Positions 8,188-16,672 of a DNA stretch of 47,534 nucleotides are shown here, one piece after another; positions within the stretch are counted from its first letter, which is position 1; every line of letters starts with the position of its first letter. The stretch comes from Belnapia mucosa (GTDB lineage: Bacteria > Pseudomonadota > Alphaproteobacteria > Acetobacterales > Acetobacteraceae), in the NCBI RefSeq assembly GCF_016775475.1, contig NZ_JAEUXJ010000025.1, forward strand, positions 1-47,534. Direction: 5' to 3'. The notes below the pieces were generated by a model, which was given only the letters and a program-made list of their open reading frames with translations, was not told the DNA's origin and ran no database searches. The translations under genes were made by a program, and so were the position numbers.

Positions 8188-9207
8188 TCAGCGCTTGCCG
8201 GGGTTGGCGCCGCTGACATTGGTGCCGAGCGTCTTGTCCACCGCACGGCTGGCCATCGTGCCGGGCGGATTGCCCGGCGCGTCATCGGGAGCGGCACCGA
8301 CGACGCCGGCACCGCTTGCCACGCGGGCCGCGTCGGTGGTTGTGTCATCGATGTCGACTTCGGTCCGGCGGACGGTGTCCTGCACGGTCTCAGTTCGCTC
8401 ACTGGCATCCTTGCGGATGACGACCTCGCCGGTGACGCGAGCCTCCTTGGCGATCACGGCCTCCTCGGCGGTCTCAGTGGCCTCGATGGTGCGGTCCTGG
8501 AACACGGCCTCGGCGCCGGTCACCGGCCGGTCGACCACGCGGCGCTCCACGTCCACATGCTCCTGGTGCAGCATCACCTGCTCGCTCACCGGCGTCTCAA
8601 CCACATAGGAGCGCACCCGAACCCGGCCGCGCTCGACGTCGCGCTTGCCCACCCGCAGGCTTTCCTCGACGATCGGGATCGCCTCCTCGCCACCGACGCG
8701 GACGGTGCTGGCATCGGCGGCGGCTGTTGAAGTGGAAGCGGCAGTGGGCGTGGCGGAACCCGCGGCCATACCCGTGGCGGCGACACCGAGACCGCTTGCG
8801 GCCGGTATGCTGGCCACCCCGGCGTCTGAGGTGACGGCCTGGGGCCCGGTCCAACCTTCCTGGCGCCACTCGGCCTCACGGGTGTCGAGATCCACTGCGC
8901 CGTGGCTCTCCAGGACGTCCATGGCCTGCTCGAAGGTGCTGTCGTCAACCCTCGCCGACACCATGACAGCACCGCGGCGCACTCCCTCCGCGTAGGTCGT
9001 CCGGTCCTCGTCTGGGATAAAGAACTCCTTCAGCGAGGCCCAGAAGCCGGTGTTGTCGGACACGGCAGCGGTGCCGCCGGTCGTGGAGGCCGCCTCAGCG
9101 GCATGCATCTGAATGTCGGTGCTGGCGATGTTGAGCTGCTGCAGCTGCTGGACGGCAGCATCTCCGTGGGCGCGATCGTCGAACATGGCGGTAATGGTTC
9201 GCGACAT
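8188..9207 (-). CDS. YsnF/AvaK-type protein with YflT-like and DUF2382 domains
   Basis: A 339-residue soluble protein starting at the ATG at 9207, supported by AGGAGA six bases upstream. An upstream extension in the same frame lacks this support. Residues 1-95 (SRTITAMFDDRAHGDAAVQQL, a WASLKEFFIPDEDR block and a GAVMVSARVDD strand) match the heat-induced YflT-like domain. A low-complexity Ala/Thr linker follows. Residues about 175-300 form the DUF2382 domain (IPIVEESLRVGKRDVERGRVRVRSYVVE and an ERRVVDRPVTGAE stretch). The role is unknown but family genes are repeatedly stress-linked. A smaller DUF2382 paralogue lies 25 bp upstream in the same direction. Confidence 0.85.
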   Translation of the reverse strand: MSRTITAMFDDRAHGDAAVQQLQQLNIASTDIQMHAAEAASTTGGTAAVSDNTGFWASLKEFFIPDEDRTTYAEGVRRGAVMVSARVDDSTFEQAMDVLESHGAVDLDTREAEWRQEGWTGPQAVTSDAGVASIPAASGLGVAATGMAAGSATPTAASTSTAAADASTVRVGGEEAIPIVEESLRVGKRDVERGRVRVRSYVVETPVSEQVMLHQEHVDVERRVVDRPVTGAEAVFQDRTIEATETAEEAVIAKEARVTGEVVIRKDASERTETVQDTVRRTEVDIDDTTTDAARVASGAGVVGAAPDDAPGNPPGTMASRAVDKTLGTNVSGANPGKR

Positions 9208-9232
9208 GATGGTTTCTCCTCGGGCTGTTGCT

Positions 9233-9709
9233 TTACTGGTCTGTCCCGGCGGTCGGGGGCGCTGCCCCTGCCGTTGGCACCCTTTCGATCGTGGCGTGCT
9301 GGACCCGCCGTTCGACCAGCTGCTCAACGATTTCCTCATCGTCGACGAAACGCAGGTGGATCTCTTCCTTGAGGACGAGGCGCCGTTCGACGACCAGAAT
9401 TTGCTCCACCACGGGGACGATGAGCACGTCGCCCTCCTGGCGGGTCTGAGGCGGCTCGCTCACCTCGTGGCCGATCTGCACGCGCTCGACTTCGGCGCGC
9501 CGTGTGCCGAGAGTGCTCCGCACTCGCTCTTCGACCGCTTCAGTGCGCAGCGAAACGCGCACCCGTCCGTTTTCGACCGAGCGCTTGCCGACGCGCAGAA
9601 CCTCCTCGATGAGGGGCGCGACCTGCTCGATCGCGGCCCCGAGGGCAGAATCATCCGAGGGTGCAGCGGCGTCGCCGTTGCACCCCGGGATAATGTGCTC
9701 AGGCGACAC
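9233..9709 (-). CDS. DUF2382-domain protein (short paralogue)
   Basis: A 158-residue protein that is nearly all DUF2382: VAPLIEEVLRVGKRSVENGRVRVSLRTEAVEERV, then VERVQIGHEV, DVLIVPVVEQILVVERRLVLKEEIHL and a closing VEQLVERRVQHATIERV. It lacks the N-terminal YflT-like part of its neighbour, so the pair probably arose by duplication plus domain loss or gain. Its start overlaps the 3' end of the membrane-protein gene by 11 bp, which implies co-transcription. Confidence 0.82.
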   Translation of the reverse strand: MSPEHIIPGCNGDAAAPSDDSALGAAIEQVAPLIEEVLRVGKRSVENGRVRVSLRTEAVEERVRSTLGTRRAEVERVQIGHEVSEPPQTRQEGDVLIVPVVEQILVVERRLVLKEEIHLRFVDDEEIVEQLVERRVQHATIERVPTAGAAPPTAGTDQ

Positions 9710-10649
9710 GCCGGGTGTTCCGGAACGTCAGCAGGTCGCGGGTGCCACGACGGGCGCCGAGGACCGCAGCGATGGCACCCAGCAGCATGATGCCAAAGAC
9801 CGAGAAGGCGGCGATCGACGTGCCAGAGGCAGCAGTGTCGGCGGCACGACGGGCCGTCTCCTCGGCCTGGCGCGCGGCTTGGGTTGCCTGCTGCTCGGCC
9901 TGTGCGACGCGTGCCTGAGCGTCTTGCGGGCTGATGTTGTATTCGGCTGCCACAAGCTGGTTCAGACGTTCACGATCCGCTTGCGACAGCTGCCCGTCGG
10001 TCACACGCCGGGTGGCGAGCTGTCCCATCTCGGCCTTGCGCTGGTCGGAGGTCATTGCGGCTGGATTGCCACCGGTTCCGCTCAACGCGCTCTGCACCCG
10101 GTCGGTCACGCTCTGGGCCATCGACTGGAGCGTCCCGGTGCTTGTGCGGCTGGCGGCTTGCTGGCCTGCCGCCGAGGCTGCAGAGCCAGCACCCGATGCC
10201 ACGCTGCCCAGCAGGCTGGAGGCTCCAGAAGTGGCGGTGGAGGCGATGCCGGAAACGAGGTTGCCCAGCAACACGGCGGAGATCAGAAAGGTGGTGCCCC
10301 AGACGGCCAAGCCGTGCAGCGTGCCATCGGTGTTGTCGGCGGTGCCGGACAGGCGTGCGGCGACGTAACCGCCAACCGCGAGGCCGATCAGGTTGGACAC
10401 CAGCAGCCAGATGGCTGCACCGATGCCGAAGGACGATGCGGAAGGTGTTTCACGTGCCGTGGCATCAACCGTTGTGGCGCCCACGCCGGCGCCCAGGGCG
10501 TTCAGCATCAGGCCAATGGTGAGCGCTACAACGGCGCCGGCGATTATCGCGCCCCATGAAATGCGCGAGGGCAGCGACGGTGCGCCCTCTGGAAGAAGCG
10601 CGGCGGTGGCCGCGTCGTCGTAGGCGCCTGTTGTGGTGCGGGCTTGCAT
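9699..10649 (-). CDS. Multi-pass membrane protein (often annotated PhnA-like)
   Basis: A 316-residue protein. An N-terminal segment PSRISWGAIIAGAVVALTIG opens a series of helices: residues about 32-55, 73-98, 113-138, and a C-terminal one near 282-302. Between the third and last helices is a long polar, Ala/Gln-rich, probably coiled-coil stretch (residues about 200-275). Similar proteins are commonly annotated as PhnA-like, but nothing here supports a phosphonate role. It heads the string of overlapping minus-strand stress genes. Confidence 0.7.
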   Translation of the reverse strand: MQARTTTGAYDDAATAALLPEGAPSLPSRISWGAIIAGAVVALTIGLMLNALGAGVGATTVDATARETPSASSFGIGAAIWLLVSNLIGLAVGGYVAARLSGTADNTDGTLHGLAVWGTTFLISAVLLGNLVSGIASTATSGASSLLGSVASGAGSAASAAGQQAASRTSTGTLQSMAQSVTDRVQSALSGTGGNPAAMTSDQRKAEMGQLATRRVTDGQLSQADRERLNQLVAAEYNISPQDAQARVAQAEQQATQAARQAEETARRAADTAASGTSIAAFSVFGIMLLGAIAAVLGARRGTRDLLTFRNTRRVA

Positions 10650-10742
10650 GGGCGAAGTTCCTTTGTTCTAAAGTTTGGGACGAAGAGGTCACCGGCGTTC
10701 AGCGCCGCATCGTGGACCTCGACAAGACGCGCATATGGGATC

Positions 10743-10762
10743 GGTCCGGCAAACACCGGACC
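10743..10762 (-). terminator. Perfect 7-bp hairpin downstream of the CsbD gene
   Basis: GGTCCGG (10743-10749) and CCGGACC (10756-10762) flank a CAAACA loop. The hairpin lies between the CsbD stop (10796) and the next gene start (10649) and could terminate the CsbD transcript. On the minus strand no T-run follows; on the plus strand there is a short one (GATTTT). Confidence 0.4.
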
Positions 10763-10795
10763 GCTTAATGATTTTACTGTATCGACTTCTAAGTT

Positions 10796-10978
10796 CTACT
10801 GGTCGTCGGCGCCCCGTAAGGCATCCTTGGCGCCGCCTGCAGTGTTCTGGACCTTTCCCTCGACTTTCTCCGTGGCGCCCTCGGCCTGGGTCTTGGTGTC
10901 GCCGGTCAGCTTACCGATGGCCTCCTTGATGGAGCCCTTTGCCTGCTTGGCCGCGCCCGCGATGCGATCGCTGTCCAT
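10796..10978 (-). CDS. CsbD-family stress-response protein
   Basis: A 60-residue, highly charged protein with the CsbD signature: a start MDSDRIAGAAKQAKGSIKEA, then IGKLTGDTKTQAEGATEKVEGKVQN. It is expected to be a small, partly disordered protein of unknown function induced by general stress. The ATG at 10978 is preferred over upstream starts because family homology begins there and GGGGAA lies about 9 bases upstream. It is well placed in the stress cluster. Confidence 0.88.
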   Translation of the reverse strand: MDSDRIAGAAKQAKGSIKEAIGKLTGDTKTQAEGATEKVEGKVQNTAGGAKDALRGADDQ

Positions 10979-11200
10979 CTCGCCGTTCCCCGATGCGCGC
11001 TTGGCTGAAGCCATGATCGGTGGCCATGGCGCTGCCGACATAACTGCGCTCCGTCGCCAGGAGTTCGGCGAGCGGCCGGGCAATCGGCAGAGCCGGCTGG
11101 TATGCCTGCACTACCCGGATAGGTGGGCAGTACTAGTGCCCAGCGATGAAGCCGCCCTACGGAGCTCGCCACATGCCGGGTTCGATACGATCCGCTGCTC

Positions 11201-12712
11201 TTAACCCGCCATACTGGTTGGTTGCGGGGTCTTGCGCGGCGGACCGCCGTCAAAGCCACGCTCGCGGGCCCAGATGACCAGGGCCGTCCGGCTGTTTACC
11301 CCGGTGCGGCGATAGAGCGAGGCCACGTGGTTGCGGACGGTATTGGGAGAGATCCGGAGCTTGCGCGCGATGGAGGGGTCCGCCATCCCGCGGCACACCA
11401 AGGTCAGCACCTCCCGCGCCCGCTGCGGCAGGTCGACCAGCTCGGCTGCGGCACCACTGGGCGCATCAAAGCGCCGCAGCTTGGCCAGCTTTTCCAGCAC
11501 GACCTGGCTGAACCAGGAGGTGTCCTGCATCACTGCCTCGATGGCTGCGACGACCTCAGCCTCCGTGCGGCGGCGCTCGCCGGCATCCTGTGCGACAACC
11601 AAGACACAGGGTTGGTTTCCGAGGGTCACCGCAGCGGCCGATACGAGGCAGTCGAACACACCACCCTCCTTGGTCCGCAGCTTCACGTCGAGGTTTTGCA
11701 CCGAGCCGTTTTGGTGAAGCTGCCGCTCCAGCTCCTTCCCCGCCACCTTGTCAAACCACAGCCCAATCTCGCCCGCCGTCTTCCCAACCAATTCCGGCTC
11801 CGCATAGCCGCTCTCCCGGGTAAAGGCGTCGTTGGCCAGCATGACGCGGCAGCCGGCGCGCGCGGCGATGAAAGTCGGCACGGGCGCCAGGCGGAATGCC
11901 GTGGCAAAGCTGGCCTCGCTCTGCGACAGGGCATCCTCGGTCAGCTTATGGCGTTCCAGGTCGACAAAGCTGAACAGCATGCAGGCTGCATCGCCCACCT
12001 CGATCGGCTGCCCGGCAACGATGACCCGCTTTTCGCCACCGCCGGACAGCTGCAGCACTGCTTCCATTTGCGGAATAGTGCGCCCGCTCTGCAGGCGCTC
12101 GATGGCAAGCTCGCGCCGGGCAGCACCTTCGAGCACGTCGATCTCATAGACCGAGCGGCCAAGCACCTGCTCCTCTGAGTAACCGGTCATTTCCAGGAAG
12201 CCACGGTTGACTTTGACGTGGCGGTGATCCGACAGGCGGAGGATTATGGCGGGCGCTGGATTGGCGGCGAAGGTCGTCTCGAAGCGATCCTCAGCATCGA
12301 AGCGCTCGCTTTCGTCATTCAGAATCAGCACCAAGCAGTCTGGCATCCCAGCGGTGTCGTTGAGCACCAGGCTGCGGATGCGGTGCGTCCACTGGGCCTC
12401 GTCCTGTCCGGCAGGCGCCACCTCGACGACCACCTCGTCGAAGGCTTCGCCGGCCAGCACCCGCTCCATCGGGTAATGACCATTCGGCAGATGGTGCCGG
12501 TTGCGGTAGCGCAGTTCGAACCGCTCGCGGTATTCCGAGACGGTGGCACCAAGCTCCGCGATCTCGCGCACGCCGTGCATTTTCAGGGCAGCTTTGTTGG
12601 CCCAGGCAATGTGCTGGTTGGGTTCGATAAGAATAACCCCGTCCTGAAGCGCTGCCAGGATAAGCCGCAGTTGTTGCTGGTCGGCGTGATCGTGTGCGGG
12701 CAGGTCTGACAT
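11201..12712 (-). CDS. PAS-domain regulator with LuxR-type DNA-binding domain
   Basis: A 503-residue protein from the ATG at 12712, which has GGAG seven bases upstream; an upstream ATG at 12751 is less well supported. Three PAS-like segments follow one another: residues about 12-125 (AALQDGVILIEPNQHIAWANKAAL), about 140-260 (NPAPAIILRLSDHRHVKVNRGFLEMTGYS) and about 270-385 (LAPVPTFIAARAGCRVMLANDAF). A LuxR/GerE helix-turn-helix lies near the C-terminus (LPQRAREVLTLVCRGMADPSIARKLRISPNTVRNHVASLYRRTGV). No receiver or kinase domain is present, so it probably senses a signal directly. It is the likely regulator of the stress cluster downstream. Confidence 0.85.
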   Translation of the reverse strand: MSDLPAHDHADQQQLRLILAALQDGVILIEPNQHIAWANKAALKMHGVREIAELGATVSEYRERFELRYRNRHHLPNGHYPMERVLAGEAFDEVVVEVAPAGQDEAQWTHRIRSLVLNDTAGMPDCLVLILNDESERFDAEDRFETTFAANPAPAIILRLSDHRHVKVNRGFLEMTGYSEEQVLGRSVYEIDVLEGAARRELAIERLQSGRTIPQMEAVLQLSGGGEKRVIVAGQPIEVGDAACMLFSFVDLERHKLTEDALSQSEASFATAFRLAPVPTFIAARAGCRVMLANDAFTRESGYAEPELVGKTAGEIGLWFDKVAGKELERQLHQNGSVQNLDVKLRTKEGGVFDCLVSAAAVTLGNQPCVLVVAQDAGERRRTEAEVVAAIEAVMQDTSWFSQVVLEKLAKLRRFDAPSGAAAELVDLPQRAREVLTLVCRGMADPSIARKLRISPNTVRNHVASLYRRTGVNSRTALVIWARERGFDGGPPRKTPQPTSMAG

Positions 12713-12839
12713 GGAATCACTCCGAGCGTGCAGCGCTGTCGTTCGTGCCAAAGTCTCCGCATTGGCATGGTATTCGAGCGTCTGACTTCAGATACCGTTC
12801 TCCGTTAGCAAGGCTTGTTGCGCTATGAGGCTAAACATC

Positions 12840-13134
12840 GGTGATAGGAGGTCGCCGCCGGGGACTGGCTCGAACAAGCCACGGCGCGGGCCAGCGCCAG
12901 CTCTGCGACACAGACCAGCCCTCCCGCCCCCCAGGACAGGCGCGCGGCGCCGCCCAACTGGCTGCGCAGCGTCGCCTCGATAATGCGGGTGCCGAAGCCG
13001 CGCCGGCGGGCCGGCGAGGGCTGGGCCGCCACGTTCCTGCCAGCGCAGCCGCAGCAGCCCGGCCGCGGCATCCAGCGCCTAGGAGAGCGAGACCTTGCCG
13101 TCCGGGGTCGAGAGGGCGCCGTATTTATGCGATC
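12840..13134 (-). pseudogene. C-terminal remnant of an HWE-type sensor histidine kinase
   Basis: The minus strand reads SHKYGALSTPDGKVSLS, TAG at 13081-13079, then ALDAAAGLLRLRWQERGGP. Near 13003-13020 the frame shifts, and it resumes as RRGFGTRIIEATLRSQLGG followed by an ARLSWGAGGLVC stretch. This is the ATP-binding end of HWE/HisKA_2 kinases, where the first stop replaces a tryptophan. The rest of the kinase is absent. The lesions, a nonsense change and a frameshift, show it is dead. Confidence 0.72.
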
Positions 13135-13535
13135 GCGGTCTGGCGCGCGTTGCTGGCAGACCGTGATCCGCGCAGTATGGCGGTGTTCGGCAGTTCAGTG
13201 AGTGGCGGTTTGACCTCGGCATGACAGGGCAATCGGCAAGAACCACCCGAAGGGTGCTGCGCCGCGCGCGCCCGCGGTCGGTGTCGCCGGCATCGGAGAG
13301 GGGGGCGGCGGCCTGGGGCCGACCGGGATCCCCGGTGTGGAACACGGCGTCGACGGATTGGCCGGGTTCTCTGTGGCACAATGTGCCGAGGCGCCAGGAC
13401 GGATCCGGCACCCGCCTGGCCATGCATTTTGTCAAAAGGTTCGGTTGCGAAGGCAAGGTGAGGAGCGTCGGTTCGGAGCCCGATTTCCAGACGGGTCCGC
13501 TGTTCAACCATCAATAGAGAGGGCCGCACCTTCCC
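13135..13535. other. Non-coding stretch
   Basis: Between the kinase remnant and the membrane-protein gene. Overlapping open frames exist on both strands, but none has a recognisable motif or a ribosome-binding site. I see no repeat or hairpin of note. Confidence 0.4.
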
Positions 13536-14294
13536 ATGCTTTCCAGCCTGATCGCGTCGGCGGTGTCGCTGTGCGTCCTCACCGGCGGGATCGCCGGACT
13601 GCTGCTGAGCCGCGTCCTCCCCGAGCATCACCTGTCCAAGGAAACTACCGACACGGTGCGGCTTGGCGCCGGCATGCTCTCCGTTCTAGCCGCACTTGTC
13701 CTGGGGCTGCTGGTGGCGACCGCAAGAGACTCTCTGGACGCCGCAGACCGGCTTGTCCGCGGCCTGTCTGCGGACCTGATCGAGACCGACCAGGCATTGG
13801 GTGCGTACGGCGCTGAGACAGCCCCGATCCGCGACCTGCTGCGCCGCTACGCCGCGGCTATGTTGAGGGACGGCTGGGCGCAGTCGGCCCGGGACCTGCT
13901 CGACGAGGGACAGCCGGCCGGCGCCGCGTTGCAACAGGTCCGCCGTGCGGTGCTCGCCCTGGAACCGCCGGACGCCGCGCGCGCCTGGCTTCGGGACCAG
14001 GCATTGGCTGGGAGCGGTGCGCTGCTGAAGGCCCGCTGGGAGTTGCTCGAGCGGCAGGACTTGCCAATACGACCGGCCTTCCTCGTGGTCTTAACGTTGT
14101 GGATCGCGTGCATCTTCGTCAGCTTCGGCCTGGGCGCGCCGTGCAATGCCACCGTGGTCGTCACCTTCGCCGTGTGCGCGGCGGCCATCGGCGCGTCGGT
14201 GTTTCTCGTCCTGGAAATGGAGGCGCCGTTTGACGGTCTCATCCAGGCCGCCAGGCACCCGGTGGAGGTCGCGCTCGCCCGCATCGGCCAGTAG
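13536..14294 (+). CDS. DUF4239 (bestrophin-like) membrane protein
   Basis: A 252-residue protein with two N-terminal membrane helices (residues about 4-27 and 44-63), a soluble helical middle, and two C-terminal helices. The ending matches DUF4239: FLVVLTLWIACIFVSFGL, then APCNATVVVTFAVCAAAIGASVFLVLEME, then PFDGLI. Function is unknown. GAGAGGG lies about 12-18 bases before the ATG at 13536, a loose match. It is transcribed alone and converges with the IclR gene. Confidence 0.78.
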   Translation: MLSSLIASAVSLCVLTGGIAGLLLSRVLPEHHLSKETTDTVRLGAGMLSVLAALVLGLLVATARDSLDAADRLVRGLSADLIETDQALGAYGAETAPIRDLLRRYAAAMLRDGWAQSARDLLDEGQPAGAALQQVRRAVLALEPPDAARAWLRDQALAGSGALLKARWELLERQDLPIRPAFLVVLTLWIACIFVSFGLGAPCNATVVVTFAVCAAAIGASVFLVLEMEAPFDGLIQAARHPVEVALARIGQ

Positions 14295-14423
14295 GGGGAG
14301 CACGTTATCGTCCCGGTGTGCGCTTGGATTACGTTTCTTGGGCTTGATAACAAGGGCGCTAACTTGGAAGCACTACAGGAAAATAGAATGCATTTATACA
14401 CCCGCATAAAGTACGATTATACA

Positions 14424-15257
14424 TCACTGCTTGGTCTTCGGATAAAGGGACTTACTAGCAATGCTAGCAACCTCGAGCAAGTCCTGTCCGAAGCTATGCA
14501 ATGTTTCCTCTGAGTATTGCCCAGCTATGCAAACGCCGCTCAGGCCAAACCGTGGTGCGCCGCTTGCGTCACAGATAACCGTTCCGATGCTGATGATTCC
14601 GTTATATAAATTGCTCTTGTCGATTGCCCATCCGCAATTGCGCGCGGCAGCCACCTCCGACCGATAGGTGTCGAAGCCAGGGCTGGATTGCCAGCGCAGA
14701 GGCTTGAACCGGCGGGACAGTTCGGCGGCCGGCAAGTCCAGGGCCGCGGCGATGCTCCGGCCAACTGCCCCGGCCAAGGCGGGCATGCGAAACCCGATGC
14801 TGATTTCCACGCGGATGGCGCTCTGGCTGTGCGCGCGGTCCACCAGGATGACGTGGTCATCCTCGGTGATGCGCCAGAGCAGGACGAGCATGCCATGCTT
14901 CAGGGCCAACCGTTCCATCTCTGGCCGGATCAGCGCGGTGGGGCTGGTACCGATCAGGCCCGCGGCCAGTTCTGCAATGGCCAGTCCGAGGGAATAGGTC
15001 TTTTCCGCATGGTGAAAGGCGACGTAACGCGCGCGGGTAAGGGTGCGCAGGATATTGAAGCATGTGCTGGTGCTCACCCCGCTGGCCCGTGCGACGGCGG
15101 CGACGCCCATCGGCTTCGTCGAGGCGGCGAGGCAGGCCAGAATCTGGACGGCATTGAAGACCGCACCGACATCCTTCGGCGATGCCTTCGAGGTATCCGA
15201 CTCGTCGTCCATGGGGTTGGCTTCAGGCTTTCGAGCAGAGCTGTTCAATGAGGTCAC
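14424..15257 (-). CDS. IclR-family transcriptional regulator
   Basis: A 277-residue protein. The N-terminal winged helix (residues about 33-95) includes VAAVARASGVSTSTCFNILRTL. The C-terminal IclR effector-binding domain runs from about residue 100, with GFRMPALAGAVGRSIAAAL and CGWAIDKSNLYNGIISIGTVI. An alternative start is the ATG at 15212. It lies 12 bp downstream of the dehydrogenase gene in the same direction, so the two are probably co-transcribed. The regulator is a candidate to control the divergent CoA-ligase operon starting at 16673; a palindrome at 16508 could be its site. Confidence 0.88.
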   Translation of the reverse strand: MTSLNSSARKPEANPMDDESDTSKASPKDVGAVFNAVQILACLAASTKPMGVAAVARASGVSTSTCFNILRTLTRARYVAFHHAEKTYSLGLAIAELAAGLIGTSPTALIRPEMERLALKHGMLVLLWRITEDDHVILVDRAHSQSAIRVEISIGFRMPALAGAVGRSIAAALDLPAAELSRRFKPLRWQSSPGFDTYRSEVAAARNCGWAIDKSNLYNGIISIGTVICDASGAPRFGLSGVCIAGQYSEETLHSFGQDLLEVASIASKSLYPKTKQ

Positions 15258-15269
15258 TTGCCGCGGCTT

Positions 15270-16196
15270 TCACGCGTCACGGCTATCATGAGGCGCCGTT
15301 GGGCGACCGATCTCGGTACCGGCCCAGCCTTCCATCAGCCGCACGAGTTCGGTGATGTCGCTGGCGGCCATGCCGTGGCTTGCCGCGAAGCGCCAGACCC
15401 GTCCCACCTGCTCGATCGCCCACATCGGCACGCCGAGCGCCCGTGCCTCCTCCAACCCCAGCGCGACATCCTTGTCCATCACGGTCACCGTGGCGCCGAA
15501 GTCGAAGCGGCGGCTGATGGCGACAGGCAGCATGTCGCTGGTGACGAAGGATCGCCCGGTGCCGGCATTCACGACCGCGGCCAATGCCATGGGGTCGAGC
15601 CCGGCCTTCGTGCCCAGGGACATGGCCTCGAACACCGTGACCAGGTTGGACGCCGCCAGCAGGTTGTTCACCAGCTTCGCCACCTGTCCCTGGCCCGGCC
15701 GCTCACCCAGCACGAACAGCTCGCGCCCCATGCGGGCCAGCACCGGCTGCAGGGCCGCCACCGCCTCGCCGGGGCCGGCCAGCATGATGGCCAACGTGCC
15801 GGCCCGTGCCCCAGCGAGGCCGCCGGAGATCGGTGCGTCCAGCGGGAGGATGCCCTTCGCCGCCAGCCCCGCGGCAATGCGTTCCATCGCCGGGCGCCCG
15901 ATGGTGGACATCTCGACGTAGTGGCGCACGGCCTTTCCCTCCGCGACGCCGTCGTGGCCCAAGGCGGCCGCCTCGCTCACCGTGCCGCCAGGTAGGCAGG
16001 CGAGCACGATCGTGGCGGCGTCCGCCACCTCTCGGGGGGAGTGGCATGCCCGTGCGCCGCGGGCGACGAAGGGCGCCATCGCCTCCGGCCGCGGATCGTG
16101 GACGAAGAGTTCGGTGCCGGGGCCGAGCAGGCGCTCCGCCAACGGCGCGCCCATCTGCCCAAGGCCAAGGAAGCCGAGCCTGGTCACCACGTCCAT
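15270..16196 (-). CDS. 3-hydroxyisobutyrate dehydrogenase-family NAD(P)-dependent oxidoreductase
   Basis: A 308-residue beta-hydroxyacid dehydrogenase. It has the Rossmann motif GLGQMG at residues 11-16, the substrate loop DAPISGG at 120-126, and the catalytic Lys174 in GQVAKLVNNLL. The C-terminal KDVALGLEEARALGVPMWA helix is also typical. It oxidises a 3-hydroxy acid to the semialdehyde or a related reaction; exact substrate unknown. Eight bases upstream lies the stop of a broken SDR tail (16204-16265), so the gene was once inside a longer operon. It sits with an IclR regulator beside a divergent CoA-ligase operon, which suggests one pathway. Confidence 0.87.
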   Translation of the reverse strand: MDVVTRLGFLGLGQMGAPLAERLLGPGTELFVHDPRPEAMAPFVARGARACHSPREVADAATIVLACLPGGTVSEAAALGHDGVAEGKAVRHYVEMSTIGRPAMERIAAGLAAKGILPLDAPISGGLAGARAGTLAIMLAGPGEAVAALQPVLARMGRELFVLGERPGQGQVAKLVNNLLAASNLVTVFEAMSLGTKAGLDPMALAAVVNAGTGRSFVTSDMLPVAISRRFDFGATVTVMDKDVALGLEEARALGVPMWAIEQVGRVWRFAASHGMAASDITELVRLMEGWAGTEIGRPTAPHDSRDA

Positions 16197-16203
16197 CGCC
16201 GCC

Positions 16204-16265
16204 TCACATCATCACCATGTTGCCGTCTACCGGCAGGATCTTGCCCCCTGCCGCCCAGGGGAGGT
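16204..16265 (-). pseudogene. Orphan SDR C-terminal tail
   Basis: Minus-strand codons ending in TGA at 16206-16204 read AAGGKILPVDGNMVMM, the final strand of a short-chain dehydrogenase (G-x-x-x-P-V-D-G). No upstream SDR core can be read in any frame. The tail is therefore a remnant left when the rest of the gene was lost, probably together with the operon's original promoter. Confidence 0.55.
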
Positions 16266-16672
16266 GGGCCGTCTTGCCTCCGTTCGGTCACCCAGGCGTC
16301 GTTCCGCGCAGGCAGCTCGGCCGTGTTCCGGCCGCTGCCGGTCATGGCTGCATCCTTGCTGACCGGCCTGCCTCTCGCTGTCTCTACCACGACCGCTGAA
16401 CTCCTCTCCTTGCAACCAGCCGCCACGGCGAACCGCCGGCCGAAGTGGTGGAGCCGCCCGGGCATCCGCCGGACAGCGGATCGCCAATGGGCTTGCATCC
16501 AGCCGGCAGAATGGTATCCACTATTCTGAAAGGTGGCCAGCCTTGACTGCAGGCGAGCCGACCGATGCCGGGGGAGGACAACCAGTTGCGCACCTTGCTG
16601 TCCCAGCGCCTGAGCGGCGTCAGCCGCCGGCAAGACCCCAGCCACATCCTTGCGACGGGGAGGCGCTGAGCG
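16266..16672. other. Divergent intergenic region
   Basis: A stretch of 407 bp between the SDR tail and the first CoA-ligase gene, with no supported gene. It should hold the promoters for the leftward dehydrogenase-IclR pair and the rightward catabolic operon. The only clear symmetric element is the palindrome at 16508-16527. Confidence 0.45.
16508..16527. promoter_or_regulatory. Imperfect 20-bp palindrome, operator candidate
   Basis: AGAATGGTATCCACTATTCT has perfect AGAAT/ATTCT outer arms and matching GT/AC inner pairs. It lies 145 bp before the CoA-ligase start in the divergent region. It is a plausible site for the neighbouring IclR-type regulator. The assignment is by position only. Confidence 0.35.

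Noticed and set aside
10743..10762. The hairpin as a protein-binding operator
   Set aside because: Its place between two same-direction genes, just after a stop, fits a transcript-end hairpin better; without a T-run, even that is only moderate.
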